This document shows, in pieces, positions 15,063 through 23,670 of a DNA stretch of 24,574 nt (position 1 is the first letter of the stretch; each line of letters begins with the position of its first letter). Origin of the DNA: Fidelibacterota bacterium (GTDB lineage Bacteria; Marinisomatota; Marinisomatia; Marinisomatales; TCS55); the NCBI GenBank assembly GCA_004124535.1, contig SCKQ01000038.1, positions 1 to 24,574 of the forward strand. Direction: 5' to 3'. The position numbers and the translations under genes were made by a program. Under the pieces are notes generated by a model. The model was given only the letters and a program-made list of their open reading frames with translations. It was not told where the DNA came from and did no database searches.

Positions 15063-16643
15063 ATGAAAAAATGGACAAGTTATAAACCTGACTTGGCACA
15101 TGATTCTTTCGATGCTATTATTATTGGTTCAGGTATGGGCGGCCTTACCACGGCAGCTCTACTGGCCCTGAACGGCAAACGTGTATGGGTCCTGGAAAAA
15201 CACTTCAAGATTGGCGGTTGGACTCATACCTTTCGTCGTGACAGCTTTGAATGGGATGTGGGTTTGCATTACATTGGAGAAGTACATAATAAGTGGTCTG
15301 GAGCCCGCAAGCTATTCGACCTCATTTCCGACAGCCAGCTGCAGTGGTCCTATATGGATAAGAATTATGATCGCATCATTTTTCCGGATCGTTCTTACAA
15401 TTTTGTAGCACCCAGAGAACAGTTTATAGAAGATATGATTGGTTATTTCCCTAAAGAGGAAAATGCCATACAAGCATATATGAACTATCTGGATCTGGCC
15501 GTACGCAGTGCCCGACCTTATTTTGCCAACAAAGCACTGCCAACCTTTTTGGCTGATTTAGCTTATCCCTTCATGACCGGGAAATTTTTCAAATATGCGG
15601 ACCGCACTACCTACGACGTCATCAGCAGTTTGACCGATGACCGTGAACTGCTGGGAGTGCTGACTGGACAATGGGGCGATTACGGCCTGCCGCCCAAGCA
15701 GAGCAGTTTCGCTATGCAGGCCTTTGTGGCGCGCCATTATCTCGATGGCGGCAATTATCCTGTGGGTTCTGCAAGGCGCATTGCTGAAACCGTATCAGAC
15801 GTTATCGAAAAGAACGGCGGCCGCGTGACTGTTAATGCCAGCGTGAATAAAATTGTTGTTCATCATGGTAAGGCCATAGGTGTAGAAATGGAAAATGGCG
15901 ATGTGTTGGAAACGCCTATTGTCATCAGCAATACCGGCATCTTCAATACCTTTGACCGACTTCTGCAGAATGACAGTGTGAATGGATCTCATCATGCTGA
16001 TCTTGATAACATTGAAAAGACAGATAGTTATGTTTGTCTGCATCTGGGGCTGAACACATCTGCCCAGGAAATGGATTTAAGTAATACAAACCTGTGGATC
16101 TATCCCGGTTACGATCACGACCGAAACGTGCAGGAATATATCAAGAATGCTGATAAAGCTTTTCCTGTGGTATACGTTTCTTTTCCCTCTGCAAAAGATG
16201 ACGCCTGGGATAAAGATCACACAGGTTATGCTACTATTGAAGTCATTACACTCAGCAACTGGGATTGGTATTCAAAATGGAAAGCAGAACCCTGGAAGAA
16301 AAGGGGAAAGGAGTATGAAAAGGAAAAGGAATTACTCTCCAATAGAATGCTTGATGTTTTATACAAACATGTTCCCCAGGTTAAGGATTCATTGGTGTAT
16401 TCAGAACTTTCAACTCCCTTGACGGTTAATTCCCTGGCTAATTATCAAAAGGGTGAGATGTATGGAATTAGTCATACTCCAAAGCGCTTTCGTCAAAAAT
16501 GGCTACGGCCTCAGACGAAAATAAAAAATCTTTATCTTACCGGTCAGGACGTTACCACAGTGGGCGTCACTAGCGCTCTCTTTTCAGGTCTGCTCACCGC
16601 TTCAGCAGTAATGAAAAAAAATCTTTCTAAAATGCTGAAGTAA
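15063..16643 (+). CDS. RetSat / phytoene desaturase-like FAD-dependent oxidoreductase
   Basis: The ATG at 15063 (MKKWTSYKPDLAHDSFDAIIIG) is preferred over the in-frame GTG at 15018, because the extra 15 residues are not family-like and a weak GAGAG site lies near 15053. The 526-residue protein opens with the dinucleotide-binding motif GSGMGG (Gly22-Gly27), then EKHFKIGGWTHTF and WDVGLHYIGE, and ends LYLTGQDVTTVGVTSALFSG. These features match the all-trans-retinol 13,14-reductase/carotenoid isomerase branch of the CrtI-like flavoprotein family. Such enzymes saturate, desaturate or isomerise polyene chains; the substrate is unknown. Some bacterial relatives work on carotenoids. No phytoene synthase is nearby. 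Confidence 0.87.
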   Translation: MKKWTSYKPDLAHDSFDAIIIGSGMGGLTTAALLALNGKRVWVLEKHFKIGGWTHTFRRDSFEWDVGLHYIGEVHNKWSGARKLFDLISDSQLQWSYMDKNYDRIIFPDRSYNFVAPREQFIEDMIGYFPKEENAIQAYMNYLDLAVRSARPYFANKALPTFLADLAYPFMTGKFFKYADRTTYDVISSLTDDRELLGVLTGQWGDYGLPPKQSSFAMQAFVARHYLDGGNYPVGSARRIAETVSDVIEKNGGRVTVNASVNKIVVHHGKAIGVEMENGDVLETPIVISNTGIFNTFDRLLQNDSVNGSHHADLDNIEKTDSYVCLHLGLNTSAQEMDLSNTNLWIYPGYDHDRNVQEYIKNADKAFPVVYVSFPSAKDDAWDKDHTGYATIEVITLSNWDWYSKWKAEPWKKRGKEYEKEKELLSNRMLDVLYKHVPQVKDSLVYSELSTPLTVNSLANYQKGEMYGISHTPKRFRQKWLRPQTKIKNLYLTGQDVTTVGVTSALFSGLLTASAVMKKNLSKMLK

Positions 16644-16750
16644 AATAAATAGTATATAGAATCATATCACATTCGTTATGGATAGCGTAATTTCTATTTA
16701 ATAAAATTATATACCACACAATGATATACCATTAAGAATTTTCACTTATT

Positions 16751-18121
16751 ATGATCAATAAATACATTTTTAGAGAATATGATATTCGCGGCAAAGTGGC
16801 AGAAGATTTCCCGCCGGACGTGGTTGAAAACTTGGGCAAAGGATTCGGCACATTTGTAAAACGCGCCGGTGGCCAGGAAATCACCTTGAGTGGTGATGTT
16901 CGCCTGACGACCCCGGACCTGATCAAATATTTCAAGCAAGGGGTTCTCTCTACAGGAGTCGATGTTATTAATATCGGTATACTACCCACACCAGTGAATT
17001 ATTACAGCATGTTTAAGCTGGGCGTTTCCGGTGCCATGCAAATCACTGGTTCACATAATCCACCGGAATTCAACGGTTTCAAAATGTCGTTAGATCGTAA
17101 AGCTGTTTATGGTGCTCAAATCCAGGATATCCGCAGAATTATTGAAAGCGGGGCGTTTGAAAAAGGGGAGGGCAGTGAAGTAAGGCATGAACTCAAGGAC
17201 GATTACATCAATATGATTGTAAGCAAAATCAATATTGAGCGCCCCATGAAAGTGGTCATGGACTGCGGTAATGCCGCTGGTGCGATTCTGGCTCCGGAGG
17301 TGTTTAAAAAGCTCGGAGTTGAGTTGACAGAACTTTTTTGCGATATTGACGGCACCTTTCCCAATCATCATCCCGATCCAACGGTGCAGGAAAACCTGGT
17401 TGATCTAATCGCTGCAATGAAAACAGGTCAATATGATATTGGCGTAGCTTTTGATGGTGATGCTGACCGTGTGGGCGTGGTGGATGAAACCGGAGAAATC
17501 ATCTGGGCGGATCAGCTCATGGCCCTGTTCCTACCGGAAGTGATCCAAAATAAAGGGGACAAAATCTTATACGATGTTAAATGTTCACAGGCACTGGAAG
17601 AAATGATTGCAAAGCATGGTGGTACACCTATCATGTGGAAAACCGGCCACTCGCTCATCAAGCAGAAGATGCATGAGCTGGGCTGCCCTTTTGGTGGTGA
17701 AATGAGCGGGCATATCTTTTTCGCTGACGATTATTTTGGCTATGACGATGCCATTTACGTGGCTGCCCGCGCGGTGCAGATGTTGAGCAGAAGCGATCAA
17801 AAACTTTCGGAAATGGTTGCTGAACTTCCTAAATATTACTCTACCCCCGAGCTGCGTCTGGAAGCGGAAAACGATGAAGAAAAATTCCGAATTGCCAAAG
17901 AAGCCGTGGAATATTTCACCGCTAATTATGACTGCATCACGGTGGATGGCGTTCGGATTCGTTTTGGTGATGGCTGGGGTTTGGTAAGATCATCCAATAC
18001 ACAACCGGTGATCGTCTGCCGTTTTGAAGCCAACACTCAAGAACGCATGAAAGAGATCAAAGCATTGGTCATGAATAAGCTCCAGGAAATAGGCACATTA
18101 AAGCTCGATGCCGGACACTAA
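16751..18121 (+). CDS. Phosphomannomutase/phosphoglucomutase
   Basis: This is a 456-residue enzyme of the alpha-D-phosphohexomutase family, close to AlgC/ManB length. All four family signatures are visible: active-site TGSHNPP with phosphoserine Ser101, the Mg2+ loop DGDADR (235-240), the sugar-binding GEMSGH (316-321), and the phosphate-binding RSSNTQP (from Arg413). It interconverts 1- and 6-phosphates of mannose and glucose, feeding GDP-mannose, UDP-glucose and envelope glycans. It begins a packed run with the prenyl synthase, whose start lies 14 bases inside this gene, and with PGI/PMI, which makes its 6-phosphate substrates. Confidence 0.95.
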   Translation: MINKYIFREYDIRGKVAEDFPPDVVENLGKGFGTFVKRAGGQEITLSGDVRLTTPDLIKYFKQGVLSTGVDVINIGILPTPVNYYSMFKLGVSGAMQITGSHNPPEFNGFKMSLDRKAVYGAQIQDIRRIIESGAFEKGEGSEVRHELKDDYINMIVSKINIERPMKVVMDCGNAAGAILAPEVFKKLGVELTELFCDIDGTFPNHHPDPTVQENLVDLIAAMKTGQYDIGVAFDGDADRVGVVDETGEIIWADQLMALFLPEVIQNKGDKILYDVKCSQALEEMIAKHGGTPIMWKTGHSLIKQKMHELGCPFGGEMSGHIFFADDYFGYDDAIYVAARAVQMLSRSDQKLSEMVAELPKYYSTPELRLEAENDEEKFRIAKEAVEYFTANYDCITVDGVRIRFGDGWGLVRSSNTQPVIVCRFEANTQERMKEIKALVMNKLQEIGTLKLDAGH

Positions 18122-19073
18122 ATCATTCACCGAGCTGCTGGACTTCATCCGCTCGGAAACAGACCGCCATCTAGGCAAGCTGGATATTCCTCAAGAACCG
18201 GCGTATTTATACGATCCAATCCGCTATGTATTAACAGGCCGAGGCAAGCGTTTACGCCCCATACTGGTGCATTTGTCTGGTCGTGGATTTGATGCTGATC
18301 CCGAAGATCTCATGCACGCCGGTCTGGCTGTTGAGCTATTGCATAATTTTACCCTGGTCCATGATGATATTATGGACGATGATGATACACGCCACGGCAA
18401 ATCATCTGTCCATGAGAAATATGGAAAAGAAGCGGCCATTCTTGTTGGAGATAGCATTTTTACATTGGGGCAACTCATAATCGGCCAGGTGCAGGCGCAT
18501 ACAACGGTTGCTTTTCAGGCATATAATAAAGCATCATTAACCGTATGTGAAGGGCAGGCCTTTGACCTCCAGTTTGAAGGGGATGCCTCCACAACGCTGG
18601 ATCAATACCTGGACATGATTGGCAGGAAAACGGGTGCTCTGTTGTGCCTCTGTGCTGAATTGGGTGGTATTCTTGGTGGTCAATCAAAAGATGTATGCGC
18701 TGAATTACGGAACTATGGGATCAATCTCGGACGGGCGTTTCAAGTCCAGGATGATATACTGGAAATATTCAGTTATCAGGAAAATCTGGGTAAAAGCCTG
18801 GACAGCGATATCGTTGCTGATAAACAAACTGTATTGACAATTCTGGCCAGAAAACACAATGGCTGGGATGAAATTACCAATAGCGATGCAGACATTTCTA
18901 CAAAACGGGAACGAATGCGGGAATTTTTCCTTGAAACAGGAGTGGATGAAAGGGCCAGAGCGATGAGCCACGACTATATTTCCAGGGCGCAGGATTCCTT
19001 ATCCGTATTCACAGGTGAACACAAGAAAACCATGGAGCAATTCACAGATTTTGTATTAAACAGGACACATTAA
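18108..19073 (+). CDS. Polyprenyl diphosphate synthase
   Basis: This trans-prenyltransferase has 321 residues. The first aspartate-rich motif is DDIMDDD (Asp86-Asp90), preceded by LLHNFTLVH, and the second is QDDILE (Asp215-Asp216). 'GRGKRLRPILVHL' is the substrate-binding GGKRxRP variant. The first motif has the DDxxD spacing of GGPP and longer-chain synthases rather than the DDxxxxD of bacterial FPP synthase, so chain length is probably C20 or longer; this is inference. It supplies prenyl chains for quinones, carotenoids or lipid carriers. Its start overlaps the end of the upstream mutase by 14 bases and its stop overlaps the next ATG by one base. Confidence 0.93.
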   Translation: MPDTKSFTELLDFIRSETDRHLGKLDIPQEPAYLYDPIRYVLTGRGKRLRPILVHLSGRGFDADPEDLMHAGLAVELLHNFTLVHDDIMDDDDTRHGKSSVHEKYGKEAAILVGDSIFTLGQLIIGQVQAHTTVAFQAYNKASLTVCEGQAFDLQFEGDASTTLDQYLDMIGRKTGALLCLCAELGGILGGQSKDVCAELRNYGINLGRAFQVQDDILEIFSYQENLGKSLDSDIVADKQTVLTILARKHNGWDEITNSDADISTKRERMREFFLETGVDERARAMSHDYISRAQDSLSVFTGEHKKTMEQFTDFVLNRTH

Positions 19074-20113
19074 TGAACAAACAATCACTCGATGCAGAAC
19101 ATATGGCTAAAGCCATCTATGATTTTCCTGACCAATTAGCACAGGCAGTAGTAATTGGTAAAAATTTCTTTGTAAACACTACCTTTAATGCAATTCAAAA
19201 TGTTGTCGTGGCCGGCATGGGCGGTTCTGCCATCGGCGGTGATGTATGCCGAGCCCTTTTAGCTGCTGAATTGAATGTACCCTTTCTTGTAAACCGTAAT
19301 TATAATTTACCCAATTGGGTGAATGAGCATACACTTGTCATCTGTTCGTCTTATTCAGGAAATACAGAAGAAACACTTTCAGCTTTCGCAGATGCTAATG
19401 CAAAAGGTGCAAATATCTGCGGTATTTCCACAGGCGGATCATTAACAGAAAAATTGAACACTGACAACTGTGATATCATTGCGATCCCTGCCGGACTGCA
19501 GCCCCGGGCTGCGTTGGCTTTTTCAATCGTCCCCATGCTGTTTCTGCTCAGGGCTCAAGGATTGATCGGTGATTCCATTTTTAATGATATTTCAGATACA
19601 GTAAAATTACTTCGCGTGCACCGGGATGAATACGCAAAGGAAGATGCAGCCAACCTGACATATGCATTAGCTGCATCAATTTATAAAACTCTGCCCATTA
19701 TTTATGGTACATCAGACAGCACTGCAGTCGCGGCACTACGCTGGAAAGGACAGTTCTGTGAAAATGCGGATATGCTGGCTTATCATAATGAACTGCCGGA
19801 AATGAACCATAATGAAATCGTAGGCTGGGAAAACAATGCTGAACTGTTTGATAACATGAGTGTGCTTTGGCTCACCGACGGCAATGATCATGATCGGGTA
19901 CAATTAAGGCAAAAGATCACCAAGCGCATTATTGGTAAGAAGAATAATAACCAGCATGTTATTGCAGTAGCAGGCTCATCAGTAAGAGTCAGACTCCTGC
20001 ACCTGATCCACTTCGGTGACTGGGTGAGTTATTGGTGCGCTATTCTCCATGGTACAGATCCCTCGCCGGTTGTTCCCATCATGCAATTAAAAGAAGAATT
20101 ATCATCAAAATAA
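19073..20113 (+). CDS. Bifunctional phosphoglucose/phosphomannose isomerase
   Basis: The protein has 346 residues and two SIS folds with the motifs of bifunctional PGI/PMI: GMGGSAIGG (Gly48 onward), SYSGNTEET (93-101) and a C-terminal 'NELPEMNHNEIVGWE' block characteristic of this family's C-terminal domain (PF10432). It should interconvert glucose 6-phosphate, fructose 6-phosphate and mannose 6-phosphate, complementing the mutase upstream. The start overlaps the previous stop by one base (TAATG). Enzymes of this type are common in archaea and in some FCB bacteria, which supports the lineage guess. Confidence 0.92.
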   Translation: MNKQSLDAEHMAKAIYDFPDQLAQAVVIGKNFFVNTTFNAIQNVVVAGMGGSAIGGDVCRALLAAELNVPFLVNRNYNLPNWVNEHTLVICSSYSGNTEETLSAFADANAKGANICGISTGGSLTEKLNTDNCDIIAIPAGLQPRAALAFSIVPMLFLLRAQGLIGDSIFNDISDTVKLLRVHRDEYAKEDAANLTYALAASIYKTLPIIYGTSDSTAVAALRWKGQFCENADMLAYHNELPEMNHNEIVGWENNAELFDNMSVLWLTDGNDHDRVQLRQKITKRIIGKKNNNQHVIAVAGSSVRVRLLHLIHFGDWVSYWCAILHGTDPSPVVPIMQLKEELSSK

Positions 20114-20129
20114 AATAAAGGTATTGTAC

Positions 20130-20177
20130 ATGGCTAAATTCACAGTCTATATTGTTATAAGGGTTATCCACATATGA
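20130..20177 (+). other. 15-codon minigene before the DUF151 gene (ATGA overlap)
   Basis: An ATG at 20130, preceded by an AAAGG-like sequence, encodes MAKFTVYIVIRVIHI and ends at TGA 20175-20177. This overlaps the DUF151 ATG at 20174. It may act as a translational leader for the nuclease gene. A chance frame is the alternative. Confidence 0.3.
20164..20172 (+). promoter_or_regulatory. Perfect DnaA-box sequence just before the DUF151 start
   Basis: TTATCCACA matches the strongest E. coli DnaA box and ends two bases before the ATG at 20174. It is the only perfect copy I noticed, and no AT-rich unwinding element or box cluster surrounds it, so it is not an origin. It could be a DnaA-regulated promoter or translation site, or chance. 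Confidence 0.3.
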
Positions 20178-20728
20178 TCGCAGTAAAAGTCAATAAGATT
20201 TCATTCCATCCTCCCAGCCGCAGCTATGCTGTGATCCTCAAAGAAATTGATGGCGATCGCCGACTACCCGTCATTGTAGGTGCCTTTGAAGCACAGTCCA
20301 TTGCCCTGGCTTTGGAGTATATGGATCCACCCCGTCCACTGACCCATGATCTGATAGGTAATATTATTAAAGGGATCGGCAGCAAACTAAAAACCGTCAA
20401 GATAACCACGTTGAATGAAGGTGTATTTTTCGCAAGTTTGGAAATCAGCGGTGATGGTATCGGCGAGCGGTCAATCGATTCACGTCCCAGCGATGCCCTA
20501 GCAGTTGCCTTACGCTTGCAGGCGCCTATTTTGGTTGAAGAAGACGTGATGTCAGAAGCGTCCATGTTGCCCGATATTATTGGTTCGGAAGAAAAGGAAG
20601 CTCTTGAATCCGCAGACTGGGCTCCCTCTTTGAATTCCCTTGAAAAGAGACTGCAAGAAGCAATTGATGGGGAAGAGTACGAACGCGCGGCGAAGATCCG
20701 CGATCAGATCAAAGAGATAAAAGCTTAA
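20174..20728 (+). CDS. Bifunctional nuclease (DUF151) with C-terminal UVR motif
   Basis: The protein has 184 residues. Residues 1-130 are the DUF151/bifunctional nuclease domain (AVILKEIDGDRRLPVIVG, then SRPSDALAVALRL with the conserved RPSDA). Residues about 150-184 form a UvrB/UvrC-type coiled-coil motif (LEKRLQEAIDGEEYERAAKIR). The UVR motif mediates UvrB-UvrC contact, so this protein may dock onto the nucleotide-excision machinery; that is inference. The fusion is known in FCB genomes. The stop codon shares a TTAA with the stop of convergent rnc, leaving no room for a terminator between them. Confidence 0.9.
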   Translation: MIAVKVNKISFHPPSRSYAVILKEIDGDRRLPVIVGAFEAQSIALALEYMDPPRPLTHDLIGNIIKGIGSKLKTVKITTLNEGVFFASLEISGDGIGERSIDSRPSDALAVALRLQAPILVEEDVMSEASMLPDIIGSEEKEALESADWAPSLNSLEKRLQEAIDGEEYERAAKIRDQIKEIKA

Positions 20729-21435
20729 ACCTGGAGAATTTCCAGGGCATTTTGTGCTGCTGATTGTTCAGCAGACTTTTTTTCCATCCCAATCCCCGAA
20801 GGATAAATTTCCTTTCCAATTTTAACATGAACTTCAAATAATTTCTGGTGGTCCGGTCCCGAGACATCTGAAATAAGAAATTTGGGGTTTTCAATATTCT
20901 TGGCATGGCAGTATTCAATAAGTAAGCCCTTGAAATTCACTGTTTTCCATGCTTCTAGCCTGTGCTGCCAGATCGTATCCTTAATGAGGTTTTGAGCAGG
21001 TTTCATGCCGCCATCCAGGTAAATAGCACCAATCAATGATTCGAACAGGTTAGCCAGCTGTTTGATGGCCACTTTATCATTTTCCAGGTTAACGGTGGGT
21101 TCAACATTAAAATGATTTAAAAGATTCAGTGTAGCACCCATGGAAGCCAGGAAGGAACGCTGCACTAGAGCCGAACGCTTTTGCGTTAATAGACCTTCAT
21201 CACCTTCCGGAAATTCCTTCATCAATTCTGCACTGACAATGATATCAATGACAGCATCACCAAGGAATTCCAGTCGCTCGTAGTTATATTTAGGGTTGGC
21301 GCTTTTTGAACGGTGAGTAAAAGCCTGGTAGAGATATGTATAATCTTTGAAACTGTAATTTATATTCTTTTCTAACTGGGTGTATGGGGTAGGTTTTTTG
21401 CTTAAGAGCTCTTTTAGCGACTGCAGTAGCGCCAC
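20725..21435 (-). CDS. rnc: Ribonuclease III
   Basis: The protein has 236 residues and both RNase III parts. The N-terminal catalytic domain carries the signature ERLEFLGDAVID (from Glu53) and a second acidic site in LFESLIGAIYLDGG. The C-terminal dsRNA-binding domain (about 165-236) has 'GPDHQKLFEVHVKIG' and the closing 'KKSAEQSAAQNALEIL' helix. It cleaves double-stranded RNA in rRNA and mRNA processing. The start codon is GTG, one base after the fabF stop, so it is cotranscribed with the fatty acid genes, a common bacterial arrangement. It ends tail to tail against the DUF151 gene with a four-base overlap. Confidence 0.95.
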   Translation of the reverse strand: MALLQSLKELLSKKPTPYTQLEKNINYSFKDYTYLYQAFTHRSKSANPKYNYERLEFLGDAVIDIIVSAELMKEFPEGDEGLLTQKRSALVQRSFLASMGATLNLLNHFNVEPTVNLENDKVAIKQLANLFESLIGAIYLDGGMKPAQNLIKDTIWQHRLEAWKTVNFKGLLIEYCHAKNIENPKFLISDVSGPDHQKLFEVHVKIGKEIYPSGIGMEKKSAEQSAAQNALEILQV

Positions 21436-21436
21436 G

Positions 21437-22684
21437 CTATGCGCTCCATGCTCGAATCACCAATACAGCATTATGTCCGCCAAAGCCAAAAGCATTTATC
21501 ATCACTGCGTTGCATTCCAGATCCTGAGCCGTATTGGGTACATAATCCAGATCACATTCAGGATCAGGGGTTGTATAATTAATCGTGGGGGGTACCTTAT
21601 TATCCTGAATGGCTTTAACGCAGGCAACGGCAGCTATAGCTCCGCTGGCACCCAAGAGATGGCCGGTCATTGATTTTGTAGAACTGACCTTCAAGACATC
21701 AGCATAAGCACCAAAAACGGTTCGAATTGCCTCTGATTCAGATTTGTCATTGAAGTGAGTGGATGTACCATGGGCATTGATGTAATTAATTTCTTCCGGT
21801 TGTGCACCGGCATCTTCCAGCGCCAGTGTAATGGCTTTTACAGCCCCCGCTCCCCCTTCGGCCGGCTGGGTAATGTGAAATGCATCATCCGTGGCACCAT
21901 AACCGGACAATTCAGCCAGGATGTTAGCACCGCGCTCCTGAGCGTGATCCAGAGATTCCAGCACGATCATACCGGCACCCTCACCCAGAACGAAACCATC
22001 CCTGTCCTTATCAAAGGGTCGGCTGGCTTTTTCAGGTTCATCATTATGGGAAGATGAAAGTGCTTTCATGTTTCCAAACCCAGCGATGGTCAATGGTGTT
22101 ACTGATGCTTCAGTTCCGCCCGTAATCATTACGTCCGTTTCATCATATTGGATTTTGCGGAAGGCCTGGCCGATAGCGTCTGATCCAGATGAACACGCAG
22201 AAACAACTGTAAAGTTGGGGCCGCGCAGACCGAATTTAATAGCGATCTGTCCGGCAGCAATATTGGCGATCATTTTGGGTACGAAGAAAGGAGAAACCCG
22301 CCGGGGCCCCTTGTTCTGCATTACCATGTGCTGGTCTTCCAGAGTTTGAATACCACCCACTCCGCTGCCAATGATAACTCCTGCCCGATCTCGGTCAATA
22401 GTATTCACATCCAACCCGGAATGGGCAATCGCTTCTGCTGCAGTTACCAGACCATAAATGGAAAAGGGATCTAGCTTACGGAGTTCTTTTCTGTCAAAAT
22501 AGTCTTCAGCATTGAAATCAGACAATTCACCGGCAATTTTGACGCTGAAATCTTCAGCGTCAAAATAAGACACGCGCTGAATTCCGCTCTTCCCGGCTAA
22601 TAGTCCGGACCAGAAATTGACAACAGAGTTACCATTAGGAGCCAGTGCTCCTAATCCAGTAATGACTACTCGGCGTTTAAACAT
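21437..22684 (-). CDS. fabF: Beta-ketoacyl-ACP synthase II
   Basis: The protein has 415 residues and the FabF thiolase fold. The catalytic triad is visible as Cys164 in VSACSSGSDAI, His305 in NAHGTSTHFND and His342 in MTGHLLGASG. It condenses malonyl-ACP with acyl-ACP in elongation. It starts six bases after the acpP stop, and those six bases put an immediate second stop (TAGTAA) behind the carrier gene. rnc follows directly. Confidence 0.97.
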   Translation of the reverse strand: MFKRRVVITGLGALAPNGNSVVNFWSGLLAGKSGIQRVSYFDAEDFSVKIAGELSDFNAEDYFDRKELRKLDPFSIYGLVTAAEAIAHSGLDVNTIDRDRAGVIIGSGVGGIQTLEDQHMVMQNKGPRRVSPFFVPKMIANIAAGQIAIKFGLRGPNFTVVSACSSGSDAIGQAFRKIQYDETDVMITGGTEASVTPLTIAGFGNMKALSSSHNDEPEKASRPFDKDRDGFVLGEGAGMIVLESLDHAQERGANILAELSGYGATDDAFHITQPAEGGAGAVKAITLALEDAGAQPEEINYINAHGTSTHFNDKSESEAIRTVFGAYADVLKVSSTKSMTGHLLGASGAIAAVACVKAIQDNKVPPTINYTTPDPECDLDYVPNTAQDLECNAVMINAFGFGGHNAVLVIRAWSA

Positions 22685-22690
22685 GTGTTA

Positions 22691-22921
22691 CTATTTTTTG
22701 TCGATATATTCTACAGCTGCTCCAACTGTTGTGATTTTTTCAGCATCTTCATCAGGAATTTCAATACCAAACTCTTCTTCGAGCTGCATAATTAGTTCTA
22801 CAGTATCGAGAGAATCAGCGCCGAGATCATCCATGAAATGAGCCGTTTCTGTGATCTGGCTTTCTTCAACGCCAAGCTTGTCCATGACGACTTCTTTTAC
22901 TTTATCCAGTGTTTCTGACAT
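22691..22921 (-). CDS. acpP: Acyl carrier protein
   Basis: This acidic protein has 76 residues. The phosphopantetheine attachment site is LGADSLD, with Ser37. Helix II follows ([21 protein letters not shown]). A strong AAGGAG Shine-Dalgarno sequence just upstream of the ATG suits its expected high expression. It lies between fabG and fabF, the usual order. Confidence 0.98.
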   Translation of the reverse strand: MSETLDKVKEVVMDKLGVEESQITETAHFMDDLGADSLDTVELIMQLEEEFGIEIPDEDAEKITTVGAAVEYIDKK

Positions 22922-22935
22922 GTTTTTCTCCTTAT

Positions 22936-23670
22936 TTATATCATGACTAGTCCGCCGTCAACAGTGATCGTTTGACCGGTGATATAACTCGCCTCATCCG
23001 ATGCGAGAAAGAGCACCATATTGGCAATATCATCCGGACTTCCGATCCGACCCAGCGGAATTTGTTTTTCTAAATCTTCTTTTACGGCATCGCTTAAATT
23101 ATCGGTCATATCAGTGGCAATGTAGCCCGGAGCGATGCAATTGGCCGTTATCCCGCGCGAGGATAATTCTTTAGCGGTGGATTTCGTGAGGCCGATAAGG
23201 CCTGCTTTGGATGCGGCATAATTGGCCTGGCCGGCATTGCCGGTCAAACCCACCACGGACGAAATATTAATAATCCGGCCAGACTTCTGTTTCATCATAG
23301 GACGCATGACAGCTTTAATACCGTTAAACGCACCTTTTAAATTAATATCCAGCACCATATTCCAGTCATCATCTTTCATGCGCATAATGAGCGCATCCCT
23401 GGTAATACCGGCATTGTTGACGAGTATATCCAATTGACCCTGTTCTTCCACAATTTTATTGACCAATTCTTTAAACCCTGCGGATGAGGAAATATCACAC
23501 GCTGCTGCAGAAGCATTGGGCAAGGAATCTGCCACTGCTTGAACATCCTTTGCACTGCGGCTTACGCAAACCACATGACTACCAGCATTAGATAAAACAG
23601 TGGCAATGGCTTTACCGATACCTCGTGAAGCACCCGTGACCAAAGCAACCTTACCTTTTAGATCAAGCAT
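22936..23670 (-). CDS. fabG: 3-oxoacyl-ACP reductase
   Basis: This is a 244-residue short-chain dehydrogenase. It shows the TGxxxGxG cofactor motif (residues 12-19), NNAG (85-88) and the catalytic Asn110, Ser138, Tyr151, Lys155 set at the same positions as E. coli FabG. It reduces 3-oxoacyl-ACP with NADPH. Its start lies eight bases inside fabD, implying coupling. Confidence 0.97.
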   Translation of the reverse strand: MLDLKGKVALVTGASRGIGKAIATVLSNAGSHVVCVSRSAKDVQAVADSLPNASAAACDISSSAGFKELVNKIVEEQGQLDILVNNAGITRDALIMRMKDDDWNMVLDINLKGAFNGIKAVMRPMMKQKSGRIINISSVVGLTGNAGQANYAASKAGLIGLTKSTAKELSSRGITANCIAPGYIATDMTDNLSDAVKEDLEKQIPLGRIGSPDDIANMVLFLASDEASYITGQTITVDGGLVMI

